This document shows positions 1-8,489 of a DNA stretch of 64,000 nucleotides, one piece after another; position 1 is the first letter of the stretch, and each line of letters opens with the position of its first letter. The notes beneath the pieces were generated by a model, which was not told where the DNA came from, ran no database searches, and saw only the letters and a list, made by a program, of their open reading frames with translations. A program made the translations under genes and the position numbers. Source of the stretch: an uncultured Lachnospiraceae bacterium (lineage in GTDB: Bacteria > Bacillota > Clostridia > Lachnospirales > Lachnospiraceae); assembly GCA_947630805.1 (NCBI GenBank), contig CANRIV010000010.1:1-64000 (forward strand), given 5' to 3'.

Positions 1-12
1 ATACATAGAGAA

Positions 13-48
13 ACAGAACTGCATTGGCCATTGCCAATGCAGTTCTGT
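13..48. terminator. Perfect 16-bp hairpin, probable bidirectional terminator
   Basis: Arms at 13-28 and 33-48 are exact reverse complements with a 4-base loop. A T run follows on the + strand at 60-67. It lies just past the stop of the minus-strand NYN gene and probably ends that transcript and/or one entering from the left. Confidence 0.7.
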
Positions 49-81
49 TATTTAGAGACTTTTTTTACAGCCCCTTTATTC

Positions 82-840
82 TTATTCTCTTTCCCATAAT
101 CCATCCTGCTTTAACCTTTTCCAGTCAGCAATCAGAATTTTTGGTTTCTTCCCACGGTATTTTTTTTCTTCCATAAACAAATATTTATTATTCATCAAAT
201 CATTTAATGCTGTCTGAATTCTCTCCCGGGATATGCCGCTATGGGCAGATACATTTTCAATCGTTTTACTATATGTCGCCATTTTTCGTCTCTTTTTTAG
301 AATATACAGCGAATTTAAAATTGCATCATAATAATACTGCTGTTCTTGTCTTGATCTTGGCATTTCAACATAAGAATTTGCTGAAGATTTCAGTTTATTA
401 CTGAGAGAATGTTTCACACCGTATAAAATTACTTTTTTCTTAATTTCGCGCAAATACCGGATAGCAAGATTAAAATGCGCATCACCGGTAAAGATAATAA
501 ATACTTCCGGAGAATTCTTCTTTGCGGCTTCACGGTAGATTGCATCCAATATGATAAAGTCTGTAAAATCTTTATCCACACCCTCTGTTGTGCTTGCTGT
601 ATGCACTACATTCTTTGTTATTTTTTCCAATCTTGGCAGTTCATTTTCAATATTGCTTCCATGAAAATCGCCAAAAAACATTAATTTTTTTACATGATAT
701 TCTTCTGTAAGTTCTTCATACCATTGCTCTACATTAGGTTTCATTGAAAATATATTATTATATCCGTAATACCAATGTTCATAATCTACAAATACCGCGG
801 CTGAACTTTTTTCATTTTTATGAAATAATCCGCTAAACAC
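82..840 (-). CDS. NYN-domain (PIN-like) protein with C-terminal helix-turn-helix region
   Basis: A 252-residue cytoplasmic protein. The N-terminal two thirds match the NYN/LabA-like PIN fold. There is an early acidic site (AVFVDYEHWYYG, about residues 15-26), a central acidic stretch (EGVDKDFTDF) and TGDAHFNLAIRYL followed by KKVILYGVK. These are the places where NYN proteins hold metal-binding Asp residues of a putative ribonuclease. Residues about 165-240 are Lys/Arg rich and look like a winged helix (ISRERIQTALNDLMNN). The start is GTG, chosen because a strong AAGGAGGTG lies about 5 bases upstream. It appears monocistronic. The fold assignment is good; the RNA substrate is unknown. Confidence 0.82.
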   Translation of the reverse strand: MFSGLFHKNEKSSAAVFVDYEHWYYGYNNIFSMKPNVEQWYEELTEEYHVKKLMFFGDFHGSNIENELPRLEKITKNVVHTASTTEGVDKDFTDFIILDAIYREAAKKNSPEVFIIFTGDAHFNLAIRYLREIKKKVILYGVKHSLSNKLKSSANSYVEMPRSRQEQQYYYDAILNSLYILKKRRKMATYSKTIENVSAHSGISRERIQTALNDLMNNKYLFMEEKKYRGKKPKILIADWKRLKQDGLWERE

Positions 841-892
841 GTTACACCTCCTTTCCTAAAATTTTATATCTGCCATGAAAGGCCCTGCAATA

Positions 893-2107
893 TTACAGGG
901 CTTTAATTCTATCAATGGCTTTTAATGTATTCTCATGGGTCCCAAAGGCTGTCAGACGGAAATATCCTTCTCCGCTAGGACCAAATCCGGAGCCGGGTGT
1001 CCCCACAATGTTAGCATTATTTAACAGGTAGTCAAAGAAATCCCATGAAGTCATTCCCTCCGGCGTCTCCAGCCATACATAAGGCGCATTGACGCCGCCG
1101 CTCACGGAAAATCCGGCAGATTTCAGTCCTTCTATGATAATCTTTGCATTATTCATATAGTAAGCTACCTGCTGCTTTGTCTGTGCCTTTCCATCCTCAG
1201 AGTAAACGGCCTCTCCGGCTCTCTGAATAATATAAGGCGCACCGTTAAATTTTGTACCATGTCTTCTCGCCCAAAGCGCATTTAATTTTGTACCATTGGA
1301 CTCCAACTCTTTTGGAACGACTGTAAATCCTAATCTTGTTCCTGTAAATCCTGCATTTTTTGAAAAACTTCTAAGCTCAATGGCACAGGTCTTTGCTCCG
1401 TCACATTCATAGATGGAATGCGGAACATTTTCCTCTGAAATATATGCCTCATAAGCTGCGTCATAAATAATTACCGCTCCCACTTTATTGGCATAATCTA
1501 CCCATTCCTGCAACTGGCTTTTTGTAATCGTAGAGCCGGTTGGGTTATTTGGAAAACAAAGATAAATAATATCCGGCGTCTCTTTCGGAATCTGAGGGGC
1601 AAAATTATTTCCTTTGGTACATGGCATATAGATAACGTTACTCCAGCTTTCCTTTTCTGCAATATATTCCCCTGTCCTTCCTGCCATTACATTCGTATCT
1701 ACATAAACCGGATATACCGGGTCGCATACTGCGATTCTGTTATTTTCTGCGAAAATATCTCCTATGTTACCGGAATCTGATTTGGCTCCATCACTAATAA
1801 AAATCTCATCCAAATCAATATCGACACCTCTCGCCTTATAGTCATTGTCCCGAATTGCACTTCTTAGAAATTCATAGCCCAAATCCGGCGCATATCCCCG
1901 AAATGTCTCTGCCTGCGCCATCTCATCGACTGCTTTATGCAGCGCTTTAATAACAGCAGGTGCCAGAGGTTGTGTGACGTCCCCGATGCCCAGACTGATG
2001 ACATCCTTATCCGGATTTGCTTCCTTGAATAATGCCACCTTTTTTGCAATATTGGAAAATAAGTAACTTCCCTGTAATTTTAAATAGTTTTCATTAATTT
2101 TGTACAT
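893..2107 (-). CDS. dapL: LL-diaminopimelate aminotransferase
   Basis: This PLP fold-type I aminotransferase converts tetrahydrodipicolinate plus glutamate to LL-diaminopimelate, bypassing the succinyl or acetyl steps of lysine and peptidoglycan-precursor synthesis. The 404-residue length is typical. The PLP lysine is about residue 250 in [13 protein letters not shown]; the substrate-side signatures CFPNNPTG and [10 protein letters not shown] are present. ATG start with AGGAAAGGAC upstream. It is the last gene of a likely glnA-ANTAR regulator-dapL unit (38-base gap to the regulator), tying ammonia assimilation to a glutamate-dependent transamination. No lysine riboswitch fits in the short gap. 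Confidence 0.95.
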   Translation of the reverse strand: MYKINENYLKLQGSYLFSNIAKKVALFKEANPDKDVISLGIGDVTQPLAPAVIKALHKAVDEMAQAETFRGYAPDLGYEFLRSAIRDNDYKARGVDIDLDEIFISDGAKSDSGNIGDIFAENNRIAVCDPVYPVYVDTNVMAGRTGEYIAEKESWSNVIYMPCTKGNNFAPQIPKETPDIIYLCFPNNPTGSTITKSQLQEWVDYANKVGAVIIYDAAYEAYISEENVPHSIYECDGAKTCAIELRSFSKNAGFTGTRLGFTVVPKELESNGTKLNALWARRHGTKFNGAPYIIQRAGEAVYSEDGKAQTKQQVAYYMNNAKIIIEGLKSAGFSVSGGVNAPYVWLETPEGMTSWDFFDYLLNNANIVGTPGSGFGPSGEGYFRLTAFGTHENTLKAIDRIKAL

Positions 2108-2145
2108 TTTTCTGTCCTTTCCTTTCTTTTTCCATCCTCAAAAGT

Positions 2146-2694
2146 TTATTCTTTATACATGATTGTCAATATGGAATCTGCCGTATCTACCATTGTTCTT
2201 CCACTGTTCATCGCAGTTTTCTGGATATAACGGTGCGCTTCACTTTCTGACATATTATTTTTTTCCATCAGGACTGCTTTTGCCTGCTCTATAACATATT
2301 GCTCTTCCTCTGTCCTCTTCGGTGGAATTTTTTGTTTTTTCTGCCTTTTTGCATATATATTATTCTGTATCATTTCCACAGAATTCAAAAAATCTCTCAC
2401 CTTGATGGGCATTTCCAGCATCATGACTCCGGTGTCCTCTTCCAGCATTTTCTGCTTTGAAGCGATGAGAAGCATTTCATATCTTCCCTCAACATTATCC
2501 AGAATACCAGTGTAGAGCATATCCGGCAATCTATGTCCGCTAATTATAATTCCTTCACCCAAAGAATCTGCCAGTGTAATTGCTTTGGCGCCGGTGGTGC
2601 AGCTGAATACTCCTTCATATCCGTTCCGCACCAGCAGATTCCGAATCGCTCTGCTGTCTTCTGGTTTCGGAAATACTACAACAATTCCTGCCAA
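2146..2694 (-). CDS. ANTAR-domain RNA-binding regulator with degenerate receiver domain
   Basis: A 182-residue protein. Residues about 125-180 form a clear ANTAR domain (QAKAVLMEKNNMSESEAHR, then IQKTAMNSGRT), the module that binds paired RNA hairpins to prevent termination. Residues 1-115 look like a receiver domain, but the acidic pocket is replaced (VVVFPKPEDS) and the phospho-acceptor region reads IIISGHRLPDM with Ser where Asp is expected, so phosphorylation control is unlikely. TTG start, supported by AGGAGG 6 bases upstream. It sits directly after glnA, as ANTAR regulators of nitrogen genes do in clostridia. RNA targets are not identified here. Confidence 0.88.
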   Translation of the reverse strand: MAGIVVVFPKPEDSRAIRNLLVRNGYEGVFSCTTGAKAITLADSLGEGIIISGHRLPDMLYTGILDNVEGRYEMLLIASKQKMLEEDTGVMMLEMPIKVRDFLNSVEMIQNNIYAKRQKKQKIPPKRTEEEQYVIEQAKAVLMEKNNMSESEAHRYIQKTAMNSGRTMVDTADSILTIMYKE

Positions 2695-2756
2695 TTTTGC
2701 CTCCTAATTAGTTGACCTTCCTTGAAATTTACTCATTTCCCCAAAAATATTCCGGC

Positions 2757-4085
2757 TTAAATCCGCCCTAAATATCTCTCGATTTCCCAGTCGGTAACCT
2801 GTGAGGTATATTCCATCCACTCTTCTTCTTTGGCACGAATATACTTCTTAAACACGTCTTTTCCCAACACTTCTTTCATGAAAGAAGATTTTTTCATTTC
2901 CTGAACTGCCTCGTACAGGTTTTTAGGAAGGCTTTTAATGCCGGCTTCCTCTCTTTCCTCTTCCGTCATTGCAAAGATATCTTTCTGCACACTCTCGCAA
3001 GGTTTCAGCCCGCGTTTGATACCATCCAGTCCTGCTGCAAGACATACTGCAATCGCAAGGTATGGGTTTGTCGCACAATCTGGACATCTCAATTCTACCC
3101 TTGTGCCTGCACCTCTCGCTGCCGGTACACGTATTAAAGGACTTCTGTTGGTCGCTGACCATGCAATATAAGTAGGCGCTTCATATCCGGGAACAAGTCT
3201 TTTATAAGAATTTACAATCGGATTTGTAATGGCTGTCATACCGCGCATATGTTCCATCAATCCTGCAATAAAGCTGTATGCTTCACTGCTCAGACCATTT
3301 TCATCCGCTGCATCAGCAAAAATATTTTCTCCATTTTTGGAAAGAGACATATTGATGTGCATTCCTGAGCCACACACGCCATACTTTGGTTTTGGCATAA
3401 ACGATGCGTACAATCCATGACGCTTTGCTATCGTCTTTACTGTCAGTTTATAGGTCATAATACGGTCAGCCGTCTCTAATGCCTCTCCGTATCTGAAATC
3501 TATTTCATGCTGGGCGGGAGCCACTTCATGATGGGATGCCTCGACTTCAAATCCCATCTCTTCTAAGTTTAATACAATTTCACGGCGTGCATTCTCACCC
3601 AGATCCGTAGGAGCTAAATCAAAGTAACTGGCGTTTTCGTGAGTAATAGTCGTAGGATTTCCGTTATCATCCGTGTGAAATAAAAAGAATTCACATTCCG
3701 GACCTACGTTAAACGTATACCCCATATCTGCTGCTTCTTTTATTACTTTTTTTAAAATATTTCTGGGATCATTTGCCAGCTGCTCTCCGTCCGGTTTATA
3801 AACATCACAAATCATTCTTGCCACTTTTCCCTGGTGTGGTCTGAATGGCAATATTTCAAAGGTATCATAATCAGGATATAAATACATATCCGACTCTTCA
3901 ATTCTGGCAAATCCTTCAATCGAAGAGCCATCAAACATAATCTTATTATCTAACGCTTTTGCCAGCTGACTTTTTGTAATTGCAACATTTTTCAAAGTTC
4001 CAAACAAATCGGTAAACTGTAAGCGTATGAACTCCACGTCCTCAGATTCTGCCATATTTAATATTTTCTGTTTTGTATATCCCAT
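2757..4085 (-). CDS. glnA: Glutamine synthetase type I
   Basis: ATP-dependent ligation of ammonia to glutamate, in the cytosol as a dodecamer. The 442 residues fit the shorter Gram-positive GSI-alpha class. Signatures seen include MFDGSSIEGF near residue 50, GSGMHINMS near 240, NSYKRLVPGYEAP near 290 and RSPLIRVPAARG near 315. GSI-alpha enzymes are usually controlled by feedback inhibition and regulator binding rather than adenylylation (family knowledge). ATG start behind GGAAGGAGT. A good promoter lies about 50 bases upstream. It is first in the glnA-ANTAR-dapL unit. Confidence 0.97.
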   Translation of the reverse strand: MGYTKQKILNMAESEDVEFIRLQFTDLFGTLKNVAITKSQLAKALDNKIMFDGSSIEGFARIEESDMYLYPDYDTFEILPFRPHQGKVARMICDVYKPDGEQLANDPRNILKKVIKEAADMGYTFNVGPECEFFLFHTDDNGNPTTITHENASYFDLAPTDLGENARREIVLNLEEMGFEVEASHHEVAPAQHEIDFRYGEALETADRIMTYKLTVKTIAKRHGLYASFMPKPKYGVCGSGMHINMSLSKNGENIFADAADENGLSSEAYSFIAGLMEHMRGMTAITNPIVNSYKRLVPGYEAPTYIAWSATNRSPLIRVPAARGAGTRVELRCPDCATNPYLAIAVCLAAGLDGIKRGLKPCESVQKDIFAMTEEEREEAGIKSLPKNLYEAVQEMKKSSFMKEVLGKDVFKKYIRAKEEEWMEYTSQVTDWEIERYLGRI

Positions 4086-4130
4086 TTTTTACTCCTTCCA
4101 AAATGAAATTTGCTTGTATTCTCTTACAAA

Positions 4131-4159
4131 ATAATACCAAATCAAGACTTTTCCGTCAA
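4131..4159 (-). promoter_or_regulatory. Sigma-A-type promoter of glnA
   Basis: Minus-strand -35 TTGACG (4154-4159), 17-base spacer, -10 TATTAT (4131-4136). The predicted start near 4124 gives a leader of only about 40 bases, too short for the two-hairpin ANTAR target. Confidence 0.72.
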
Positions 4160-4202
4160 TAAACTTACATGCGCTGTATAAAATTGGAGGGTATATCAAC
4201 TA

Positions 4203-4231
4203 TTGCTATTCATTTTATATCATTATATAAT
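4203..4231 (+). promoter_or_regulatory. Promoter of the L,D-transpeptidase gene
   Basis: -35 TTGCTA (4203-4208), 17-base spacer, consensus -10 TATAAT (4226-4231), 40 bases before the ATG at 4272. It is divergent from the glnA promoter. Confidence 0.7.
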
Positions 4232-4271
4232 AGATTGACATAAAAATATGAAAATATGATGGAGATACCAA

Positions 4272-5075
4272 ATGGATAAAATATATGCAAAACACATTTG
4301 TCTTTGTATATTTACTACTATTATTTGTATTATTTTTTTGTGTTCAATATTACAGGACACCGGATATACAAAGACAGGTTCCAACCGGTCAAAGGAGACC
4401 TGCCTTTCAGATATCGAAAAAGATTTTACAACAGCTGACAATTCTCTTCCCGTTGAAACTACGACATCTTCGGATCAAAAAGAGAAAACCGAGAACAGCA
4501 AATTTTCCGAAAAAAAAGCGAAGAAAAAAATTGACTTTAGCGCAGAACATCCTTTCTTAATCCGGGTAAACCGGGCAGAAAATTTTGTGACGGTTTATGG
4601 GATAAATTTCAAAGGAAAATACAAAGTTCCGTATAAAACTTTTATCTGTTCTACCGGAAAATATGAGGAATCTACCCCACTGGGTACATTTACGATTTCA
4701 GACAAGTACCGCTGGCAATTAATGGTAGACGGAACATATGCCCAGTATGCCGTACGGATTTATGGTCACATTATGCTTCATTCTGTTCCATACATTGCAG
4801 AAAGCAACGATACATTAGAATACTGGGAATATAATAAATTAGGAAAACCGGCATCTCTTGGCTGCGTTCGCCTGCGGGTAAAGGCAATCAAATGGATTTA
4901 TGATCACTGCAATGCAGGCACCACGGTCGAAATATACAGCAAAGAAGGAGAAAAACCGCCTATTCCGATTCCTAAACTTGTAAAAATAAAAAAATCTGAC
5001 CCTTACTCCAACTGGGATCCAACAGACCCTCAGAAGGATAATCCATGGAAAACGAAGGAGAAGCACCGGTCATAA
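4272..5075 (+). CDS. Membrane-anchored L,D-transpeptidase (YkuD domain)
   Basis: Forms or modifies 3-3 peptidoglycan cross-links, or attaches proteins to the wall, outside the membrane. Residues about 8-27 are an N-terminal membrane anchor; a charged Lys/Glu linker follows to about residue 90. The YkuD domain then runs to about 235, with the conserved His (GHIMLHSVPY) and the catalytic Cys in ASLGCVRLRV. The 267-residue length is usual for a single-domain enzyme. ATG start behind GGAGA at 4261. Monocistronic, with its own promoter and a hairpin after the stop. The tail is Pro/Asp/Lys rich. Confidence 0.9.
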   Translation: MDKIYAKHICLCIFTTIICIIFLCSILQDTGYTKTGSNRSKETCLSDIEKDFTTADNSLPVETTTSSDQKEKTENSKFSEKKAKKKIDFSAEHPFLIRVNRAENFVTVYGINFKGKYKVPYKTFICSTGKYEESTPLGTFTISDKYRWQLMVDGTYAQYAVRIYGHIMLHSVPYIAESNDTLEYWEYNKLGKPASLGCVRLRVKAIKWIYDHCNAGTTVEIYSKEGEKPPIPIPKLVKIKKSDPYSNWDPTDPQKDNPWKTKEKHRS

Positions 5076-5107
5076 TCGGCAGCAGTCTATCCGTTTCATA
5101 ATCTATA

Positions 5108-5138
5108 GAATATGAAACACATCAGGTGTTTCATATTC
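5108..5138 (+). terminator. 13-bp perfect hairpin after the L,D-transpeptidase gene
   Basis: Arms 5108-5120 and 5126-5138 pair perfectly around a 5-base loop and are followed by a short T-containing stretch. It probably terminates the upstream gene, and is the first of four adjacent hairpins. Confidence 0.6.
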
Positions 5139-5149
5139 GTATTTGACCA

Positions 5150-5213
5150 GCTCCGCTAGGAGCGTGCTTTGCGAAGCAAAGTTTTGAAACGGTCATCCTT
5201 TACCGTTTCAAAA
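5150..5213. repeat. Three consecutive perfect hairpins
   Basis: GCTCC/GGAGC (5150-5163), CTTTGC/GCAAAG (5167-5181), and a 12-bp stem 5182-5193/5202-5213 with an 8-base loop follow each other almost without spacing, between the L,D-transpeptidase hairpin and the RNase H start. No reading frame explains them. They could be a small structured RNA, a mobile palindromic repeat or an RNase H leader. Confidence 0.6.
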
Positions 5214-5266
5214 GTTATAGAATTTTGTATTATACTAAAAGGCAGACAGAATGGAGAATATTATTT

Positions 5267-5941
5267 ATGTCCAAGAAATATTATGCAGTAAAGGTAGGCA
5301 TGACCACAGGAATCTTTGAGACCTGGGAAGAATGTAAATCCAGTGTAGAAGGATATCCGGGTGCGCTATATAAAAGTTTTAAAAATCTTTCTGATGCCTA
5401 TGCCTACATGGGATGGAACGGACAGCAGTTAAGCTTTTTTGACATGGATTCTGTGGATCAGAATCGGAATACTCCTCTTTCCAATGAGCCTATTGCCGAT
5501 TCGGATCAACCGTTTTCCAATTCCGTAAAAGCTGTGGCATACGTTGATGGAAGTTACAATGCACAGACCAATGTATTTGGATATGGCGTAGTTATGTTCT
5601 ATCAGGGAAAGGAATTTCATCTGTCCCGTTCTTACCAGGATGAGGAAATGTCGGTCATGCGCAATGTTGCCGGTGAAATTTACGGCTCTATGGCCGCCAT
5701 GGAGTATGCCATTCAGAATAACATTAAAAATCTTACAATATATTATGATTACATGGGTATTTCCAAATGGTGTACCGGAGAATGGAAAACTAACAAAAAG
5801 GGGACTCTGGCTTATAAAAAATATTATGAACAGGCAAAAAAGAAAGTTCATATATCTTTTGAAAAAGTAAAAGGCCATTCCGGCGATAAGTTCAATGAAC
5901 TGGCTGACAAGTTGGCAAAAAAAGCATGTGGCATTCAATAA
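5267..5941 (+). CDS. rnhA: Ribonuclease H (type I fold) with N-terminal viroplasmin-like domain
   Basis: Cleaves the RNA strand of RNA-DNA hybrids. The N-terminal 45 residues (KKYYAVKVGMTTGIFETWEE) match the caulimovirus viroplasmin/RNase H1 hybrid-binding domain. The RNase H domain covers about 80-224 with all four acidic residues visible: YVDGSYN, AGEIYGSMAAMEYA, IYYDYMGISKW and GHSGDKFNELADKLAK. The start at 5267 was preferred over an in-frame TTG at 5225 because GGAG lies 10 bases upstream and the protein then begins at the conserved domain. Length 224 residues. Confidence 0.93.
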   Translation: MSKKYYAVKVGMTTGIFETWEECKSSVEGYPGALYKSFKNLSDAYAYMGWNGQQLSFFDMDSVDQNRNTPLSNEPIADSDQPFSNSVKAVAYVDGSYNAQTNVFGYGVVMFYQGKEFHLSRSYQDEEMSVMRNVAGEIYGSMAAMEYAIQNNIKNLTIYYDYMGISKWCTGEWKTNKKGTLAYKKYYEQAKKKVHISFEKVKGHSGDKFNELADKLAKKACGIQ

Positions 5942-6019
5942 TAAACCGTAAATGAATTCTGCTTTCCCGACTATCCCGCTGTCAGACAGTATCCATAAAT
6001 TACAGGAGTATTATAACAG

Positions 6020-7831
6020 ATGAGTTTTTTTTATAAGGAAGAAGAATGGGTTGAGGAAAACCCTGTCGAGCATGATGATGAATATATAAAGATTTTTGGA
6101 AAAAGCAAAGGTCATCCGATAAAAACTTTTTTTCACCTGTATCAGGGGACTTACTGGAGATTTTTATTGGCAGGCTTTTTCTTTGTTTTAAAAAACAGTC
6201 CCGTATGGGTACTTCCCATTGTCACTTCAAACATTATTAATATCGCTACCAATCCACCTGCACATACAACGGGCGAAATTATTTTAAATATTGCCGTGAT
6301 TATTTTATTAATTGCGTTTAATTTTCCACTAAATTATCTTTTTAATGCCTGTCAGAGTACTGCTACCCGCGCAGTGGAGGCGCATTTAAGAAGTTCTCTG
6401 GTAAGAAAATTGCAGCAGTTATCCATTTCTTATCATACAGAAATCGAATCCGGAAGACTGCAATCCAAAATAATCCGTGATGTGGAGGCTGTGCAGCAGC
6501 TATCTTCCCAGATTTTCACAAATATGATGACTATCTGTCTCAATATTATTGTTGCTCTGATTGTCACGGTTTCTAAAAGTATTATTGTCTTTTGCTTCTT
6601 TTTAATTACAGTACCGATTGCCGGTGCGATGATTGGGTTTTTCCGAAAAGGAATTCGCCGGTGCAACCGGGAATTCAGAAAACAAATGGAAGAAACTTCT
6701 ACCCGTATTGTGGAAATGGTAGAACTCATTCCCGTAACCCGGGCACATGCTCTGGAAAACGAAGAAATAAAAAAGATGGGTGGTTTTCTCAATGGAGTCG
6801 CCCACAAAGGATATAAACTTGATATTCTACATGCAAATTTTGGAGCTGTAAGCTGGTGTATGTTTCAGACCTTTCAGGTTATCTGTCTTGCTTTTACCGG
6901 TTACATGGCCTATCTGCACCGTATTTCAGTCGGTGAGATTGCTATGTATCAAAGTTATTTTACGACCATTGTAAATCAGGTAGCTGCCATTATCATGATT
7001 CTTCCTAATATGGCACGGGGAACGGAGTCTATTACAAGTATCGGAGAGGTCCTTCTGTCAGATGACGTAGAACAGTACAAGGGCAAAAAGAAATTGACCG
7101 ACGTCATCGGCAATTTTGATTTCAAAAATGTTTCTTTTCATTATGATACATCGAAAGAAATCTTGTATCACTTTAATTTGTCTGTGAAATCCGGGGAAAC
7201 AGTGGCGCTGGTAGGAGAATCCGGCGCCGGTAAAACTACGATTCTGAATCTTTTGATTGGATTTATCAAACCGCAGAGTGGACATATTTATTTGGATGGT
7301 TATGATTTAACAGAGCTGAATCTCAGAACTTACCGGGATTTCGTAGCAGTTGTTCCACAAAATACGATACTGTTTTCCGGCTCTATCCGGGATAATATTA
7401 CATATGGAATGTCTAATGTGACGACAGAACAGATATGGTCGGCAATCCGCTCTGCCAATTTGGAACAATTTGTTTTGTCACTCCCGGAAGGATTAGATAC
7501 AAAAATCGGAGAAAATGGCGGTAAATTATCTGGAGGACAGAGACAGCGCCTGGCCATTGCACGGGCCCTGATAAGAAATCCAAAAGTCATTATTTTTGAT
7601 GAAGCTACTTCCGCCCTTGATTCCACATCCGAGCATGAGATACAGACAGCCATTGAAAATATGTCTAATATGAGAACTACTTTTATTGTGGCGCACAGAT
7701 TGTCTACCATTCGCAATGCAGATAAAATTGCCGTTATCGGAAACGGTGGCTGCACCGAGTTTGGCACATATGATGAACTCATGGCGAAAAAGGGAGAATT
7801 CTATCATATGAGAAAACTGCAGACGGATTAA
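6020..7831 (+). CDS. ABC exporter, fused permease and ATPase
   Basis: A type I half-transporter of 603 residues, presumably a homodimer in the cytoplasmic membrane. Six membrane helices lie between about residues 50 and 340. The ATPase follows: Walker A GESGAGKTT (about 400), signature LSGGQRQR (about 503), Walker B VIIFDEATSALD, H-loop IVAHRLS. A 40-residue acidic cytoplasmic segment precedes the first helix. RBS AGGAG at 6004. It stands alone with no partner gene, so the substrate (lipid, peptide or drug) cannot be inferred. It ends base-to-base with the convergent HAD gene. Confidence 0.92.
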   Translation: MSFFYKEEEWVEENPVEHDDEYIKIFGKSKGHPIKTFFHLYQGTYWRFLLAGFFFVLKNSPVWVLPIVTSNIINIATNPPAHTTGEIILNIAVIILLIAFNFPLNYLFNACQSTATRAVEAHLRSSLVRKLQQLSISYHTEIESGRLQSKIIRDVEAVQQLSSQIFTNMMTICLNIIVALIVTVSKSIIVFCFFLITVPIAGAMIGFFRKGIRRCNREFRKQMEETSTRIVEMVELIPVTRAHALENEEIKKMGGFLNGVAHKGYKLDILHANFGAVSWCMFQTFQVICLAFTGYMAYLHRISVGEIAMYQSYFTTIVNQVAAIIMILPNMARGTESITSIGEVLLSDDVEQYKGKKKLTDVIGNFDFKNVSFHYDTSKEILYHFNLSVKSGETVALVGESGAGKTTILNLLIGFIKPQSGHIYLDGYDLTELNLRTYRDFVAVVPQNTILFSGSIRDNITYGMSNVTTEQIWSAIRSANLEQFVLSLPEGLDTKIGENGGKLSGGQRQRLAIARALIRNPKVIIFDEATSALDSTSEHEIQTAIENMSNMRTTFIVAHRLSTIRNADKIAVIGNGGCTEFGTYDELMAKKGEFYHMRKLQTD

Positions 7832-8488
7832 TTAAGGCTCTGTTATGATGTCCAGCAGCTCGAGGGGATGATTGATAACCGCCATCGGCTCCAGCTTTTT
7901 TAATTGTTCTGTTTCACGAAATCCCCAGCTGCACAAAACACAACGCACATGAGCATTGTCTGCTGTCTCTTTATCTACTTCTGAATCTCCCACATACAGC
8001 GTTTCTTCTTTTTTACTTTTCAATAGTTCCAGCACCCGTTTCACGCTGTCGGCAGCAGGCTTTTTTCGAATTCCTGCTGCCTCATTTTCTCCAATTACAA
8101 CCGACACATAATCTTGAAAATAGATGTGATTAAGTTTTTCTACCGCTTCATGGGCTTTGTTAGACACAATTGCCATCTTTATTTTTTTATTTTTCAATGT
8201 TTCTAAGAGTTCCATAATTCCGGGATAGGCACTTGTCTTTACCTGACAATTTTTCTGATAATACTCTTTAAATTCTAAAAAAATTTTTTCAAAATAAGGG
8301 TTATTTTTTCCCTCAGGTATTGACCTTTCTATCAGTTTTTTAATTCCATTTCCCACATTTTTCTTTACTGTGTTGACATTGTCCATGGGATAACCATAAT
8401 TTTTTTGTACATAGTTGACCGCATTTGCTAAATCATCAATCGTATTTAACAAAGTTCCATCCAAATCAAAAATAACTGTATCGTACAT
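7832..8488 (-). CDS. HAD-superfamily phosphatase (phosphoglycolate phosphatase-like)
   Basis: A 218-residue soluble hydrolase. Motif I FDLDGTLLNT (residues about 6-15) carries the nucleophile Asp; motif II IVSNKA is near 110; the motif III Lys is in GIRKKPAADSV; motif IV YVGDSEVDKETA is near 170. The helical C1 cap between motifs I and II fits the Gph/PpaX/YjjG group, whose substrates are phosphoglycolate, pyrophosphate or nucleotides. The start is immediately after the stop of the upstream XRE gene, so the two are probably cotranscribed. Exact substrate unknown. Confidence 0.88.
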   Translation of the reverse strand: MYDTVIFDLDGTLLNTIDDLANAVNYVQKNYGYPMDNVNTVKKNVGNGIKKLIERSIPEGKNNPYFEKIFLEFKEYYQKNCQVKTSAYPGIMELLETLKNKKIKMAIVSNKAHEAVEKLNHIYFQDYVSVVIGENEAAGIRKKPAADSVKRVLELLKSKKEETLYVGDSEVDKETADNAHVRCVLCSWGFRETEQLKKLEPMAVINHPLELLDIITEP

Positions 8489-8489
8489 A

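Noticed and set aside
2108..2145. Lysine riboswitch upstream of dapL
   Set aside because: Only 38 bases separate dapL from the regulator gene, far too short.
5225..5266. Upstream TTG extension of the RNase H gene
   Set aside because: No RBS at the TTG, while ATG 5267 has GGAG at good spacing and begins at the conserved domain.
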